From the NCBI GenBank assembly GCA_903827265.1, contig CAIKHN010000004.1, positions 1 to 40,066 of the forward strand: a stretch of 40,066 bases of DNA. Reading direction: 5' to 3'. Both the position numbers and the translations under genes were made by a program. Positions 8,568-14,683 of this stretch are shown piece after piece. This DNA is from Candidatus Uhrbacteria bacterium. Lineage in GTDB: Bacteria > Patescibacteriota > Patescibacteriia > UBA9934. Position 1 is the first letter of the stretch. Each line of letters opens with the position of its first letter. The notes beneath the pieces are model-generated. The model saw nothing but the letters and a program-made list of their open reading frames with translations, made no database searches and was not told where the DNA came from.

Positions 8568-8966
8568 TTAGACAACAGATGCAAAGACGTCAATCGTCGT
8601 TCCTACTGGCAACGAGATCATCGCTTTCTTGAAACTCTTGAGATGACCATTCGACTTCCCAAAGTGCATTGCACGTGGGCGGACGGTGATCACGTTCACC
8701 TTTACTGGCGTTACTCCGTACAATTCTTTAAATGCCTGTTTCACTGCAACGCGCGTCGCAGAAAGCGATACGCGGAAGACCATCACATTGCTGCTTGAAA
8801 GCATTGCAGTCTTTTCGGTAACCATTGGCGCAAGAAGCGTGTCTGTCGCAAAACGTGAAAGTGACTTCAATGCTGGAGCAGCCGTTACTTCAGCTACTGC
8901 CTTTTTTGTTGTCTTCTTTGCTGGCTTCGCAACTACTTCACCTTCAGTTGTTGTTTTCTTTGGCAT
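8568..8966 (-). CDS. rplW: 50S ribosomal protein uL23
   Basis: uL23 sits at the tunnel exit and docks SRP and trigger factor. The core starts around residue 38 ([18 protein letters not shown]) and ends with the conserved [32 protein letters not shown] region. The first ~35 residues are a Lys/Thr/Ala-rich extension seen in many Patescibacteria-like proteins; total 132 residues. The ATG follows rplD as TAA-CGT-ATG. Confidence 0.95.
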   Translation of the reverse strand: MPKKTTTEGEVVAKPAKKTTKKAVAEVTAAPALKSLSRFATDTLLAPMVTEKTAMLSSSNVMVFRVSLSATRVAVKQAFKELYGVTPVKVNVITVRPRAMHFGKSNGHLKSFKKAMISLPVGTTIDVFASVV

Positions 8967-8969
8967 ACG

Positions 8970-9602
8970 TTACGCGCTAAAGGTTTGGACCATCGACGCG
9001 ATGGCAGCTTTCGAAGCAACGATCGTTCGGTACTTTGCAGCATCGCGAACGTTCAAGCTCTGGGCGTGAATCGTTGTTGTTCGTGGCAAGTTCTTCGCCG
9101 CACGCTTCATGACGATGTCATCAGCGGTCACAACGATAAGTGCAGAGCCACGAGCACCAGGGAGCGCTGCGCGCATCTGTGCAACGAACTTTGTTTTTGC
9201 TTCTGGGAAACCGAAGTCTTCCACCGCAACAAACGCGCCATCTTGAAGCTTGTCAGTCAAGACCATCGCAAGCGCGGTGCGCTTCGTTTTCTTGTTCAGT
9301 TTTACCGAGAAGTTACGCTCAGCAAGCGGACCGTGCGTCACACCTCCACCCACCCAAATTGGTGAACGAGAAGATCCATGACGTGCGCGACCGGTTCCCT
9401 TCTGCTTCCATGGCTTCTTTCCACCTCCGGAAACCTGGCTGCGATCTTTCGTATGTGCCAAAACAACGCGAGCATTAGCGTCCTGTGCCACAATGACATC
9501 GTGAATGAGGTTGCTGTTTGGCTGCACCGCAAACAATGCGTCAGGCAACGTGACCGTGCCGGCGTCCGCACCTTTCCAATTGTAGAGTTTTACTTGAGCC
9601 AT
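8970..9602 (-). CDS. rplD: 50S ribosomal protein uL4
   Basis: uL4 lines the exit tunnel and in proteobacteria also represses its own S10 operon. The tunnel-loop signature is visible (GGGKKPWKQKGTGRARHGSSRSPIWVGGG, about residues 59-87), and the length of 210 is typical. Its first 13 nt overlap the end of rplC, and an AAGGA element inside rplC lies 5-6 nt before the ATG, one of the few Shine-Dalgarno-like sites in the run. Confidence 0.96.
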   Translation of the reverse strand: MAQVKLYNWKGADAGTVTLPDALFAVQPNSNLIHDVIVAQDANARVVLAHTKDRSQVSGGGKKPWKQKGTGRARHGSSRSPIWVGGGVTHGPLAERNFSVKLNKKTKRTALAMVLTDKLQDGAFVAVEDFGFPEAKTKFVAQMRAALPGARGSALIVVTADDIVMKRAAKNLPRTTTIHAQSLNVRDAAKYRTIVASKAAIASMVQTFSA

Positions 9603-10213
9603 ACATTTCCTTCAGTTGCGAGAATAGTCACGAGGCTTCCACGGCTGCCAGGGACTGCACCCTTAATTCCGATAATGTTCTTCTCCGTATCAATCGTCAT
9701 CACTTCGAGGTTCTTGACCGTGACACGATCGCTTCCCATTCTGCCAGCCATGCGCATGCCTTTAAACACGCGCTGGATACCACCGGCTCCGATGGAACCC
9801 GACTTACGCTCTTGGTCCTTGTGACCGTGCGTTCGTGGGTGACCATGGAATCCATGGCGCTTCACGACACCCTGGAAACCGCGGCCCTTTGAGGTACCAA
9901 CGATGTTCACAGTGTCACCGATAGTGAAGGCAGAAACAGTGATTGCGGTGCCGCGCTCTGCGGTTTCACCGTCTGCAAGAGGAAACTCTCGCAATGTTCG
10001 GAACGTTCCAAGATCTCCAGTCACACCAGCTTCCGCTTTTGTGACATTCGTGGTTTTGTCGAAACCGACAACCATCACTGAACGACCCTGTACATTGTTT
10101 CGAACCGCGACGACGACCGAAGGCTCTGCTTCAATCAACGTTACTGGGACAACCGATCCGTCTGGTCGGAAGACCTGTGTCATGGCGATTTTCTTTCCGA
10201 GAAGAACTTTCAT
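9590..10213 (-). CDS. rplC: 50S ribosomal protein uL3
   Basis: uL3 is an early-assembly protein whose loop reaches the peptidyl-transferase centre. The N-terminal LLGKKIAMTQVFRPDGSVVPVT and the central GTSKGRGFQGVVKRHGF...GHPRTHGHKDQERKSGSIG are hallmarks; the 207 residues match the family. It heads the long ribosomal run and is separated from rpsJ by 310 nt of structured leader. GAACGAAA lies just before the ATG and can pair with the upstream terminator tail. Confidence 0.96.
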   Translation of the reverse strand: MKVLLGKKIAMTQVFRPDGSVVPVTLIEAEPSVVVAVRNNVQGRSVMVVGFDKTTNVTKAEAGVTGDLGTFRTLREFPLADGETAERGTAITVSAFTIGDTVNIVGTSKGRGFQGVVKRHGFHGHPRTHGHKDQERKSGSIGAGGIQRVFKGMRMAGRMGSDRVTVKNLEVMTIDTEKNIIGIKGAVPGSRGSLVTILATEGNVWLK

Positions 10214-10272
10214 AGAATCTTTCGTTCATGCGCGAGGCAGAGGAACGGTATTAAGTAAGGGCCCTTTGAACG

Positions 10273-10308
10273 AAAAAACCAGAAGCTTCGCTTTCACGAA
10301 AAACTTCT
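10273..10308 (-). terminator. Attenuator-like terminator upstream of rplC
   Basis: On the minus strand AGAAG and CTTCT enclose an inner TTCG/CGAA pairing and are followed by GG and six T residues. This is the form of an intrinsic terminator, placed about 60 nt before the rplC start and after a candidate promoter, so it may act as an attenuator. Confidence 0.5.
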
Positions 10309-10349
10309 AGCTCAAAACACGGAAACGGTACTGCGCAGATGCGCAATGT

Positions 10350-10378
10350 TGTGTATTGAGTTTTTTTTGCGTTGAAAA
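10350..10378 (-). promoter_or_regulatory. Candidate promoter for the rplC operon
   Basis: On the minus strand TTTTCA (10373-10378), 17 nt, TACACA (10350-10355). The -10 resembles the TACACT box found before tuf, ndk, infB and murA. The leader to rplC would be about 130 nt. Confidence 0.35.
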
Positions 10379-10459
10379 GAGGTCTCCTGAACTCCGCACG
10401 AAGCATCAAGAAGGTTTTTCGCGAGCGAATCTATCTTCTCGGTTCGATGTAGGAGGCTT

Positions 10460-10518
10460 GCAGTGGAAACTGCGATGAAATCGTCTGTGAGAGATGATCT
10501 CGTCGCAGCTTCCACTGC
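10460..10518 (-). repeat. 16-bp inverted repeat after rpsJ
   Basis: 10460-10475 and 10503-10518 are inverted repeats (GCAGTGGAA, one G-T pair, CTGCGA) with a 27-nt loop. The stem begins five nucleotides past the rpsJ stop codon on the minus strand. No T-run follows, so it is probably a 3'-end stabilising or processing structure for the tuf-rpsJ message. Confidence 0.5.
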
Positions 10519-10523
10519 GTGAA

Positions 10524-10859
10524 TTACATTTTGATTTCGATGTCGACGCCGGCCGGAAGGTTCAAGCTCATCAGCGCATCGATCGTTCGTTCCGTTGGAG
10601 AAACGATGTCGATAAGACGCTTGTGAACACGCATCTCGTACTGATCGCGTGACTGCTTATCGATGAACGTTGAGCGGTTCACCGTAAAACGGCGAATCTC
10701 AGTTGGCAACGGCACTGGACCAAGAATTTCTGCGCCACTGCGTTCAGCCGTCTTGATGATGGTCTGAGTTGCGGTGTCGATCACCTTGTGATCATACGCA
10801 CGAATCTTGATACGAATGCGCTGTTTTACGTCTTCTTTTGTTTTTGCTGCGTCGGTCAT
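10524..10859 (-). CDS. rpsJ: 30S ribosomal protein uS10
   Basis: uS10 is in the small-subunit head and in other bacteria also serves as NusE in antitermination. [57 protein letters not shown] and the C-terminal [13 protein letters not shown] are clear family features; 111 residues. It follows tuf, separated by 73 nt with a hairpin, and is cut off from rplC by a 310-nt leader instead of being its close neighbour. Confidence 0.97.
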   Translation of the reverse strand: MTDAAKTKEDVKQRIRIKIRAYDHKVIDTATQTIIKTAERSGAEILGPVPLPTEIRRFTVNRSTFIDKQSRDQYEMRVHKRLIDIVSPTERTIDALMSLNLPAGVDIEIKM

Positions 10860-10887
10860 AGTGAAAAGGGCGATTTCTGAAACAGAG

Positions 10888-10915
10888 GAAGGCAGACGTT
10901 TTACGTTCTGCCTTC
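10888..10915 (-). terminator. Intercistronic hairpin between tuf and rpsJ
   Basis: GAAGGCAG (10888-10895) pairs with CTGCCTTC (10908-10915), extended by an ACGT/ACGT pairing with one bulge. On the minus strand the stem is followed by CTCTGTTTC, a weak tail, so partial termination or mRNA processing between tuf and rpsJ is more likely than full termination. Confidence 0.4.
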
Positions 10916-10932
10916 ATGTTCTTTTTCAAGAA

Positions 10933-12120
10933 TTATTCAATGATTTTTACAACGATACCTGCACCAACCGTTCGGCCACCCTCACGGATAGCAAAGCGCA
11001 TCTTCTCTTCGAGTGCGACTGGGTTGATGAGTGTCACGATGCCGTTCACCTTGTCTCCTGGCATAACCATCTCTGTGCCTTCTGGCAAGACGATTTCACC
11101 AGTCACGTCGGTTGTACGGATGTAGAACTGTGGCTTGTAGCCCTTGAAGAATGGCTTGTGACGTCCGCCTTCTTCCTTGGTCAAGGCGTAAATTTCAGCC
11201 TCGAACTTAGTGTGTGGCTTCACGGTGCCTGGTTTTGCAAGCACCTGACCGCGCTCAACGTCCTCTTTCTTCACACCGCGGAGAAGAACTCCAGCGTTGT
11301 CGCCAGCCATACCCTTGTCAAGTGACTTGTTGAACATTTCGATACCGGTCACCGTCGATTTGATGGTGTCCTTGATACCGACAATTTCTACTTCGTCTCC
11401 AACGTTACAGACACCGCGCTCGATACGACCAGTCACAACAGTTCCACGTCCTTCAATAGAGAAGACGTCTTCCACCGGCATGAGGAATGGCTTATCAAGA
11501 TCGCGAACTGGCTGTGGGATGTATGCGTCCAATGCTGCGAGCAAGTCGCGGATTGGCTGAGCTTCTGGGCCGGTTGGGTTCTCAAGTGCCTTCACGGAAG
11601 ATCCGCGAACCACTGGAACGTCATCACCAGGGAAATCGTACTTCTTCAAAAGATCGCGAACTTCCTGCTCAACGAGGTCGATAAGTTCTGGATCATCAAC
11701 CATATCAACTTTGTTCAAGTAGACGATGATTGAAGGAACACCAACCTGCTTTGCGAGAAGAATGTGCTCGCGAGTCTGTGGCATTGGACCGTCAGCAGCG
11801 GAAACGACGAGAATTGCGCCGTCCATCTGAGCAGCACCCGTGATCATGTTTTTCACGTAGTCTGCGTGTCCTGGACAGTCCACGTGTGCGTAGTGACGGT
11901 TTGCCGTCTCATATTCACAGTGTGCGGTCGAAATGGTGATACCACGCGCTTTGGATTCTGGCGCTTTGTCGAGGTCGTTAATACCCTTTGTTTGCGCCTT
12001 GTTTCCCATTGCGGCAGCCACTGCAAGCATTGCAGCGGTTGTGGTGGTCTTGCCGTGGTCGACGTGACCAATGGTGCCGACGTTCACGTGCGGCTTTGTC
12101 CGGTCAAACTGTTCTGCCAT
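10933..12120 (-). CDS. tuf: Translation elongation factor EF-Tu
   Basis: EF-Tu delivers aminoacyl-tRNA to the ribosome as a GTP complex. The 395 residues have G1 GHVDHGKT (18-25), the switch segment with [15 protein letters not shown]3 DCPGHADY, G4 NKVD, then domain 2 ([20 protein letters not shown]) and domain 3 ending [17 protein letters not shown]. It has its own strong promoter at 12199-12227 and an ~70-nt leader with a small hairpin, and heads a short tuf-rpsJ unit. It is separated from fusA by a four-gene island, unlike the usual str operon. Confidence 0.98.
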   Translation of the reverse strand: MAEQFDRTKPHVNVGTIGHVDHGKTTTTAAMLAVAAAMGNKAQTKGINDLDKAPESKARGITISTAHCEYETANRHYAHVDCPGHADYVKNMITGAAQMDGAILVVSAADGPMPQTREHILLAKQVGVPSIIVYLNKVDMVDDPELIDLVEQEVRDLLKKYDFPGDDVPVVRGSSVKALENPTGPEAQPIRDLLAALDAYIPQPVRDLDKPFLMPVEDVFSIEGRGTVVTGRIERGVCNVGDEVEIVGIKDTIKSTVTGIEMFNKSLDKGMAGDNAGVLLRGVKKEDVERGQVLAKPGTVKPHTKFEAEIYALTKEEGGRHKPFFKGYKPQFYIRTTDVTGEIVLPEGTEMVMPGDKVNGIVTLINPVALEEKMRFAIREGGRTVGAGIVVKIIE

Positions 12121-12139
12121 ACGAAGAAATTATGCGGGC

Positions 12140-12155
12140 ATTCCGTGTGCGGAAT
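12140..12155 (-). promoter_or_regulatory. Small hairpin in the tuf leader
   Basis: ATTCCG (12140-12145) and CGGAAT (12150-12155) enclose a 4-nt loop, about 20 nt before the tuf ATG. It could stabilise the leader or tune translation; no function is shown. Confidence 0.3.
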
Positions 12156-12198
12156 ACTCAGCGAGTGAGTGAGAGTTTCGGTAAATAAATGTGGCGAG

Positions 12199-12227
12199 AG
12201 TGTAGCAAAACCAGGAAAATCACGCAA
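12199..12227 (-). promoter_or_regulatory. tuf promoter
   Basis: On the minus strand TTGCGT (12222-12227), 17 nt, TACACT (12199-12204), with TGC directly before the -10 (extended -10). The spacing is ideal, and the -10 is the same as before ndk, infB and murA. Confidence 0.7.
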
Positions 12228-12247
12228 GTCCGCTTATGCACGGCAGG

Positions 12248-12736
12248 CTAATCGATCTGTTCCAGGTAGAACTCCTCCTCCCCTCCTTCGCCCCTACTTG
12301 ACTTCTTTTTAACGACTTCCTGAGGCTTTTCGACGATTTTCTCTTCCTCGTTTGTGACAGGCACCTCTTCTGGAGCCTGCCAAAGGCTCTTGAGCGCCTC
12401 CTCATCGATATCGGCTTCATCCGCAGCCTCCTCAGCGATTTCAGCGATCACCTCGTCGGAAAGCTCGATCATCGGATCCGCCTCTTCTTCCTCGAGCTCA
12501 ACATCGATCTCGGGCTCCTCCGACCGAGCCCCCCTCCGACTCCCCCCATAAATGGGTGGAGAGAAATCACCACTCTCTGCTTCCCCCGGCCCAAACGCCT
12601 GATCAATCAACGCCTCATACTCCTCCAACGGCAAAATCACCATCGGCTCGCCTCCCCCAGCCTCATCCGTCACAATCAACCGATCGCCGGTTCTCCGCGC
12701 CAATCGCAACAGTCGAGGAATATGATTGATCGCCAT
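12248..12736 (-). CDS. Acidic protein of unknown function
   Basis: I do not recognise a named family. The 162-residue product starts MAINHIPRLLRLARRTGDRL and carries a short N-terminal region (to about residue 45; PMVILPLEEYEAL) that faintly recalls Phd-type antitoxin N-termini. The rest is acidic, low-complexity Glu/Asp-rich sequence with a basic patch at 143-148. Residues about 58-70 (FSPPIYGGSRRGA) are encoded by a palindromic repeat shared with the DUF559 locus. A good promoter (TTGCCC, 17 nt, TAAGAT) ends eight bases before the ATG at 12736, which supports this start and predicts a near-leaderless mRNA. Confidence 0.7.
   Translation of the reverse strand: MAINHIPRLLRLARRTGDRLIVTDEAGGGEPMVILPLEEYEALIDQAFGPGEAESGDFSPPIYGGSRRGARSEEPEIDVELEEEEADPMIELSDEVIAEIAEEAADEADIDEEALKSLWQAPEEVPVTNEEEKIVEKPQEVVKKKSSRGEGGEEEFYLEQID
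12529..12561 (-). repeat. Palindromic repeat copy inside an acidic protein gene
   Basis: CTCCCCCCAT (12540-12549) and ATGGGTGGAG (12552-12561) form a near-perfect palindrome with an AA loop; next to it lies GCCCCCCTCCGA. On the minus strand the unit reads CCATTTATGGGGGGAGTCGG followed by AGGGGG, nearly the same as the copy at 37320-37349. It is translated in frame. Confidence 0.75.
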
Positions 12737-12744
12737 ATGCAGCC

Positions 12745-12773
12745 ATCTTAGGAAGAGATGCTCGAAAGGGCAA
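12745..12773 (-). promoter_or_regulatory. Promoter of the acidic protein gene
   Basis: On the minus strand TTGCCC (12768-12773), 17 nt, TAAGAT (12745-12750). The -10 ends eight nucleotides from the ATG, so the transcript would start at or within a few bases of the start codon. Confidence 0.55.
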
Positions 12774-12843
12774 GGGACCCATGGACGAATCATTGCTCGA
12801 CTGATAGCATCTACCGTTCGCAAACCCAGACCATGAGGACGCT

Positions 12844-13377
12844 ATGCGACTTCAGCCTGTCAGCCTCCGCGGTCGGAGGTTCGCGATTCAGCTTCGCGAG
12901 ATTGTCAATGAATTCGGTCGAGTTATCCCGTGGCTTGATGGAAGCGACGGTCTCCAATACGCCACAAACGGTGCTTACGTCGAAGACGAGCTATTCCGCC
13001 GTCTCGGAATCGAAGAAGGCGGGATCACGCCATACCAATTCGTCACCATCGATCGGTCGCACGAGTTCATTGGCGGCATCGTCGCGTTCGCCCGAACACC
13101 GGAACGTCTCGTCGATCACCGAAATATTGAGCTCATTGAGGCGCTCGAGGCTAACGGCGCGGGATACATTAGTTGTCTCCAGGTCCGTTTGTCTCACCGC
13201 GGGGATATGTACGGAAGCGCGCTCATGCGCCGTGCGCTCAACGCAGTTCGACGTGACTACGGCGCAGCATGGGGCGTCGTCTCCGATCCTCACCTGCTTC
13301 CATGGTACCGATCACTCGGAGCTCAAACGCCGAGTCCGATCGAAAACAAGGACGGACTCTGGATCGTGACATGGTAA
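12844..13377 (+). CDS. GNAT-family N-acetyltransferase
   Basis: A 177-residue protein with the GNAT layout: beta strands FVTIDRSHEFIGGIVAFA, then motif A (ISCLQVRLSHRGDMYGSALM, about residues 119-138) whose HRGxxYGSAL matches the acetyl-CoA pyrophosphate loop, and a C-terminal WGVVSDPHLLPWYRSLGAQ typical of motif B. The substrate cannot be told. It is transcribed opposite to its neighbours; GAGG lies five bases before the ATG, so it has a Shine-Dalgarno-like site, and TGATAGCAT at 12802-12810 may be an extended -10. A strong terminator follows directly. Confidence 0.75.
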   Translation: MRLQPVSLRGRRFAIQLREIVNEFGRVIPWLDGSDGLQYATNGAYVEDELFRRLGIEEGGITPYQFVTIDRSHEFIGGIVAFARTPERLVDHRNIELIEALEANGAGYISCLQVRLSHRGDMYGSALMRRALNAVRRDYGAAWGVVSDPHLLPWYRSLGAQTPSPIENKDGLWIVTW

Positions 13378-13387
13378 ACGTAACGAC

Positions 13388-13428
13388 ACGACCCCGAGCC
13401 ACGCAGGCCGGGGTCGTTCGCGTTTTAT
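13388..13428 (+). terminator. Intrinsic terminator of the GNAT gene
   Basis: ACGACCCCG (13388-13396) pairs with CGGGGTCGT (13409-13417), with CC/GG inside, followed by TCGCGTTTTATA. The tail overlaps the stop codon of the convergent kinase gene. A near copy ends the next plus-strand gene. Confidence 0.75.
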
Positions 13429-14027
13429 ACGGATACTTCTCGAACGACGATACAGTCCGCATCGAAATCTGATGCCGCACCATCAATGACAATGTCCGCC
13501 GATCGATCCGGACGGTGCTCTGCCATGTATTTCTTTGTATACGGAATCCAAACATTCTCCCACATTTGCCTCATCAATTCCCCATCGCGAGCGATACCAC
13601 GTTCAAGACGAACGCCGTCAGGGACATCGATCCAAATCGTTATATCATACGCATCACGAAACTTTTCTTGCGTCGAATATACGCCCTCAACAATTACATT
13701 CTGGTCCTCTCCAATCACAATCTCATCCTGAAGCGTTTTCAGTTTCCAGTCGTATGGTCGATATCGAATCTCGCGATCACCCCGAAGCGGGTCCAGGGCT
13801 TCTTTCTCAAATCGTTCCCAATGAAATTCGTTCTCCTCATCAGCAACGATCGGTTGATAGAAGTGATCCACTCGCACAATCCCGGCAGAAGGAATATATT
13901 CCAACATCTTCTCTGCGAACGTGCTCTTTCCCGAACCACCAAATCCATCAATCACAATCACACACCGATCCGGCTGATCAGCGCGATCCAAAAGCTCCTG
14001 AATAAATTGCTTGAACGTCTTTTTCAT
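13425..14027 (-). CDS. P-loop kinase of the uridine kinase type
   Basis: The 200-residue protein has a P-loop GFGGSGKST at residues 28-36, the acidic segment VRVDHFYQPI after it (the uridine kinase family has DxFY here), EGVYSTQEKFRDAYDITIWIDVP (Walker-B-like strand region) and a lid-type RGIARDGE. It probably phosphorylates a nucleoside or similar small metabolite; uridine is the best guess by resemblance only. The start at 14027 (MKKTFKQF) is supported by a promoter (TTGCAG, 17 nt, TACACC) ending nine bases upstream. It is flanked by plus-strand genes. Confidence 0.7.
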   Translation of the reverse strand: MKKTFKQFIQELLDRADQPDRCVIVIDGFGGSGKSTFAEKMLEYIPSAGIVRVDHFYQPIVADEENEFHWERFEKEALDPLRGDREIRYRPYDWKLKTLQDEIVIGEDQNVIVEGVYSTQEKFRDAYDITIWIDVPDGVRLERGIARDGELMRQMWENVWIPYTKKYMAEHRPDRSADIVIDGAASDFDADCIVVREVSV

Positions 14028-14036
14028 ATCCTCAAA

Positions 14037-14065
14037 GGTGTAACGTCTTGAGCTGCATTCTGCAA
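14037..14065 (-). promoter_or_regulatory. Promoter of the P-loop kinase gene
   Basis: On the minus strand TTGCAG (14060-14065), 17 nt, TACACC (14037-14042), nine bases before the ATG. Same form and spacing as the other near-leaderless promoters in the window. Confidence 0.5.
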
Positions 14066-14170
14066 CGCACAAGCCCGAGTCTCCGTGAAGATTCGGCGCG
14101 CATCGCCCCTACGTGATATCGCCACGCATGGGGTTTGTCTTTTCAAAATCGGCGATACGCCGTACTCTTT

Positions 14171-14187
14171 CTCCGCACACTACGGAG
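14171..14187 (+). promoter_or_regulatory. Hairpin covering the ribosome-binding site of the tautomerase-like gene
   Basis: CTCCG (14171-14175) and CGGAG (14183-14187) form a 5-bp stem with a 7-nt loop. CGGAG contains the GGAG that lies five bases before the ATG at 14193, so folding would hide it. CGGCG-ATA-CGCCG at 14149-14161 is a second small hairpin. Confidence 0.35.
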
Positions 14188-14192
14188 TGCTC

Positions 14193-14564
14193 ATGCCGCT
14201 CATCACAATCCACGGGATCCCGCCGGTCGATCGCCCTGACGAAATACACGGTCTCAAACAATCGGTGATCGTCGCGGCAGTAGCCGTGAAAAACATCGAG
14301 CTCAGCGGAAAACGGTTACTGGCAACATGTCCAGCAGACCGAGATACGCTCGAGACTGGAGACACGGTCATCGTGTCAGTCCAGGGCCTGTTCGACCGGC
14401 CATCCCGAAGCTACGCAGTCCGCGGAGAACTCTGCCAAGCAATCCTCGAGGTGGTACGCCAGTGGGTCGCGAAGCATCTCCCCCAGTGTACCTACATCGA
14501 GGTTCTCCTCGATCATCCATACGACAAACGCATGGGACATGCGGAGTGGCGAAAGGAAAGCTAG
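14193..14564 (+). CDS. Small protein, possibly tautomerase-like
   Basis: The 123-residue product starts MPLITIHGIPP. A proline directly after Met and a beta-alpha-beta pattern at 120-125 residues recall the tautomerase superfamily (catalytic Pro1), but no further catalytic residue can be assigned, so this is a suggestion. The start at 14193 has GGAG five bases upstream; an in-frame GTG at 14085 would add 36 residues without family support. A near copy of the GNAT terminator follows. Convergent with fusA. Confidence 0.5.
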   Translation: MPLITIHGIPPVDRPDEIHGLKQSVIVAAVAVKNIELSGKRLLATCPADRDTLETGDTVIVSVQGLFDRPSRSYAVRGELCQAILEVVRQWVAKHLPQCTYIEVLLDHPYDKRMGHAEWRKES

Positions 14565-14581
14565 AGAACGAAGACGACGAC

Positions 14582-14624
14582 ACGACTCCGGCTCCCACGA
14601 GAGAGCCGGGGTCGTTCGCTTTTA
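14582..14624 (+). terminator. Intrinsic terminator of the tautomerase-like gene
   Basis: ACGACTCCGGCTC (14582-14594) pairs with GAGCCGGGGTCGT (14603-14615) with one T-G pair, followed by TCGCTTTTAC. Outer stem and tail match the terminator at 13388-13428. Confidence 0.75.
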
Positions 14625-14638
14625 CACCAAACTAACAA

Positions 14639-14666
14639 CAAAACGACCTCTCTCGAGGCCGTTTTG
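14639..14666. terminator. Bidirectional terminator at the fusA 3' end
   Basis: CAAAACG (14639-14645) and CGTTTTG (14660-14666) with inner CCTC/GAGG form a stem with T-rich tails on both sides. It lies between the convergent tautomerase-like gene and fusA and can serve both. Confidence 0.65.
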
Positions 14667-14683
14667 CTTTTGTGATACTGAAT

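Larger units (their letters stand above)
10214..10523 (-). other. Structured intergenic leader between rpsJ and rplC (no gene)
   Basis: No credible protein gene is visible in these 310 nt. Read on the minus strand it holds, in order: a 16-bp hairpin five nucleotides after the rpsJ stop, a candidate promoter (TTTTCA, 17 nt, TACACA), an attenuator-like stem followed by TTTTTT, the palindrome AAGGGCCCTT (10257-10266), and GAACGAAA just before the rplC ATG. TTTCGTTC in the terminator tail (10268-10275 on plus) is the exact complement of that last element (10220-10227). The layout suggests that rplC-secY expression is set separately from tuf-rpsJ. Confidence 0.6.

Noticed and set aside
10312-10515. 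67-residue minus-strand frame in the rpsJ-rplC leader as a possible leader peptide.
   Set aside because: It runs straight through the 16-bp hairpin, has no ribosome-binding site, and its composition is not protein-like.
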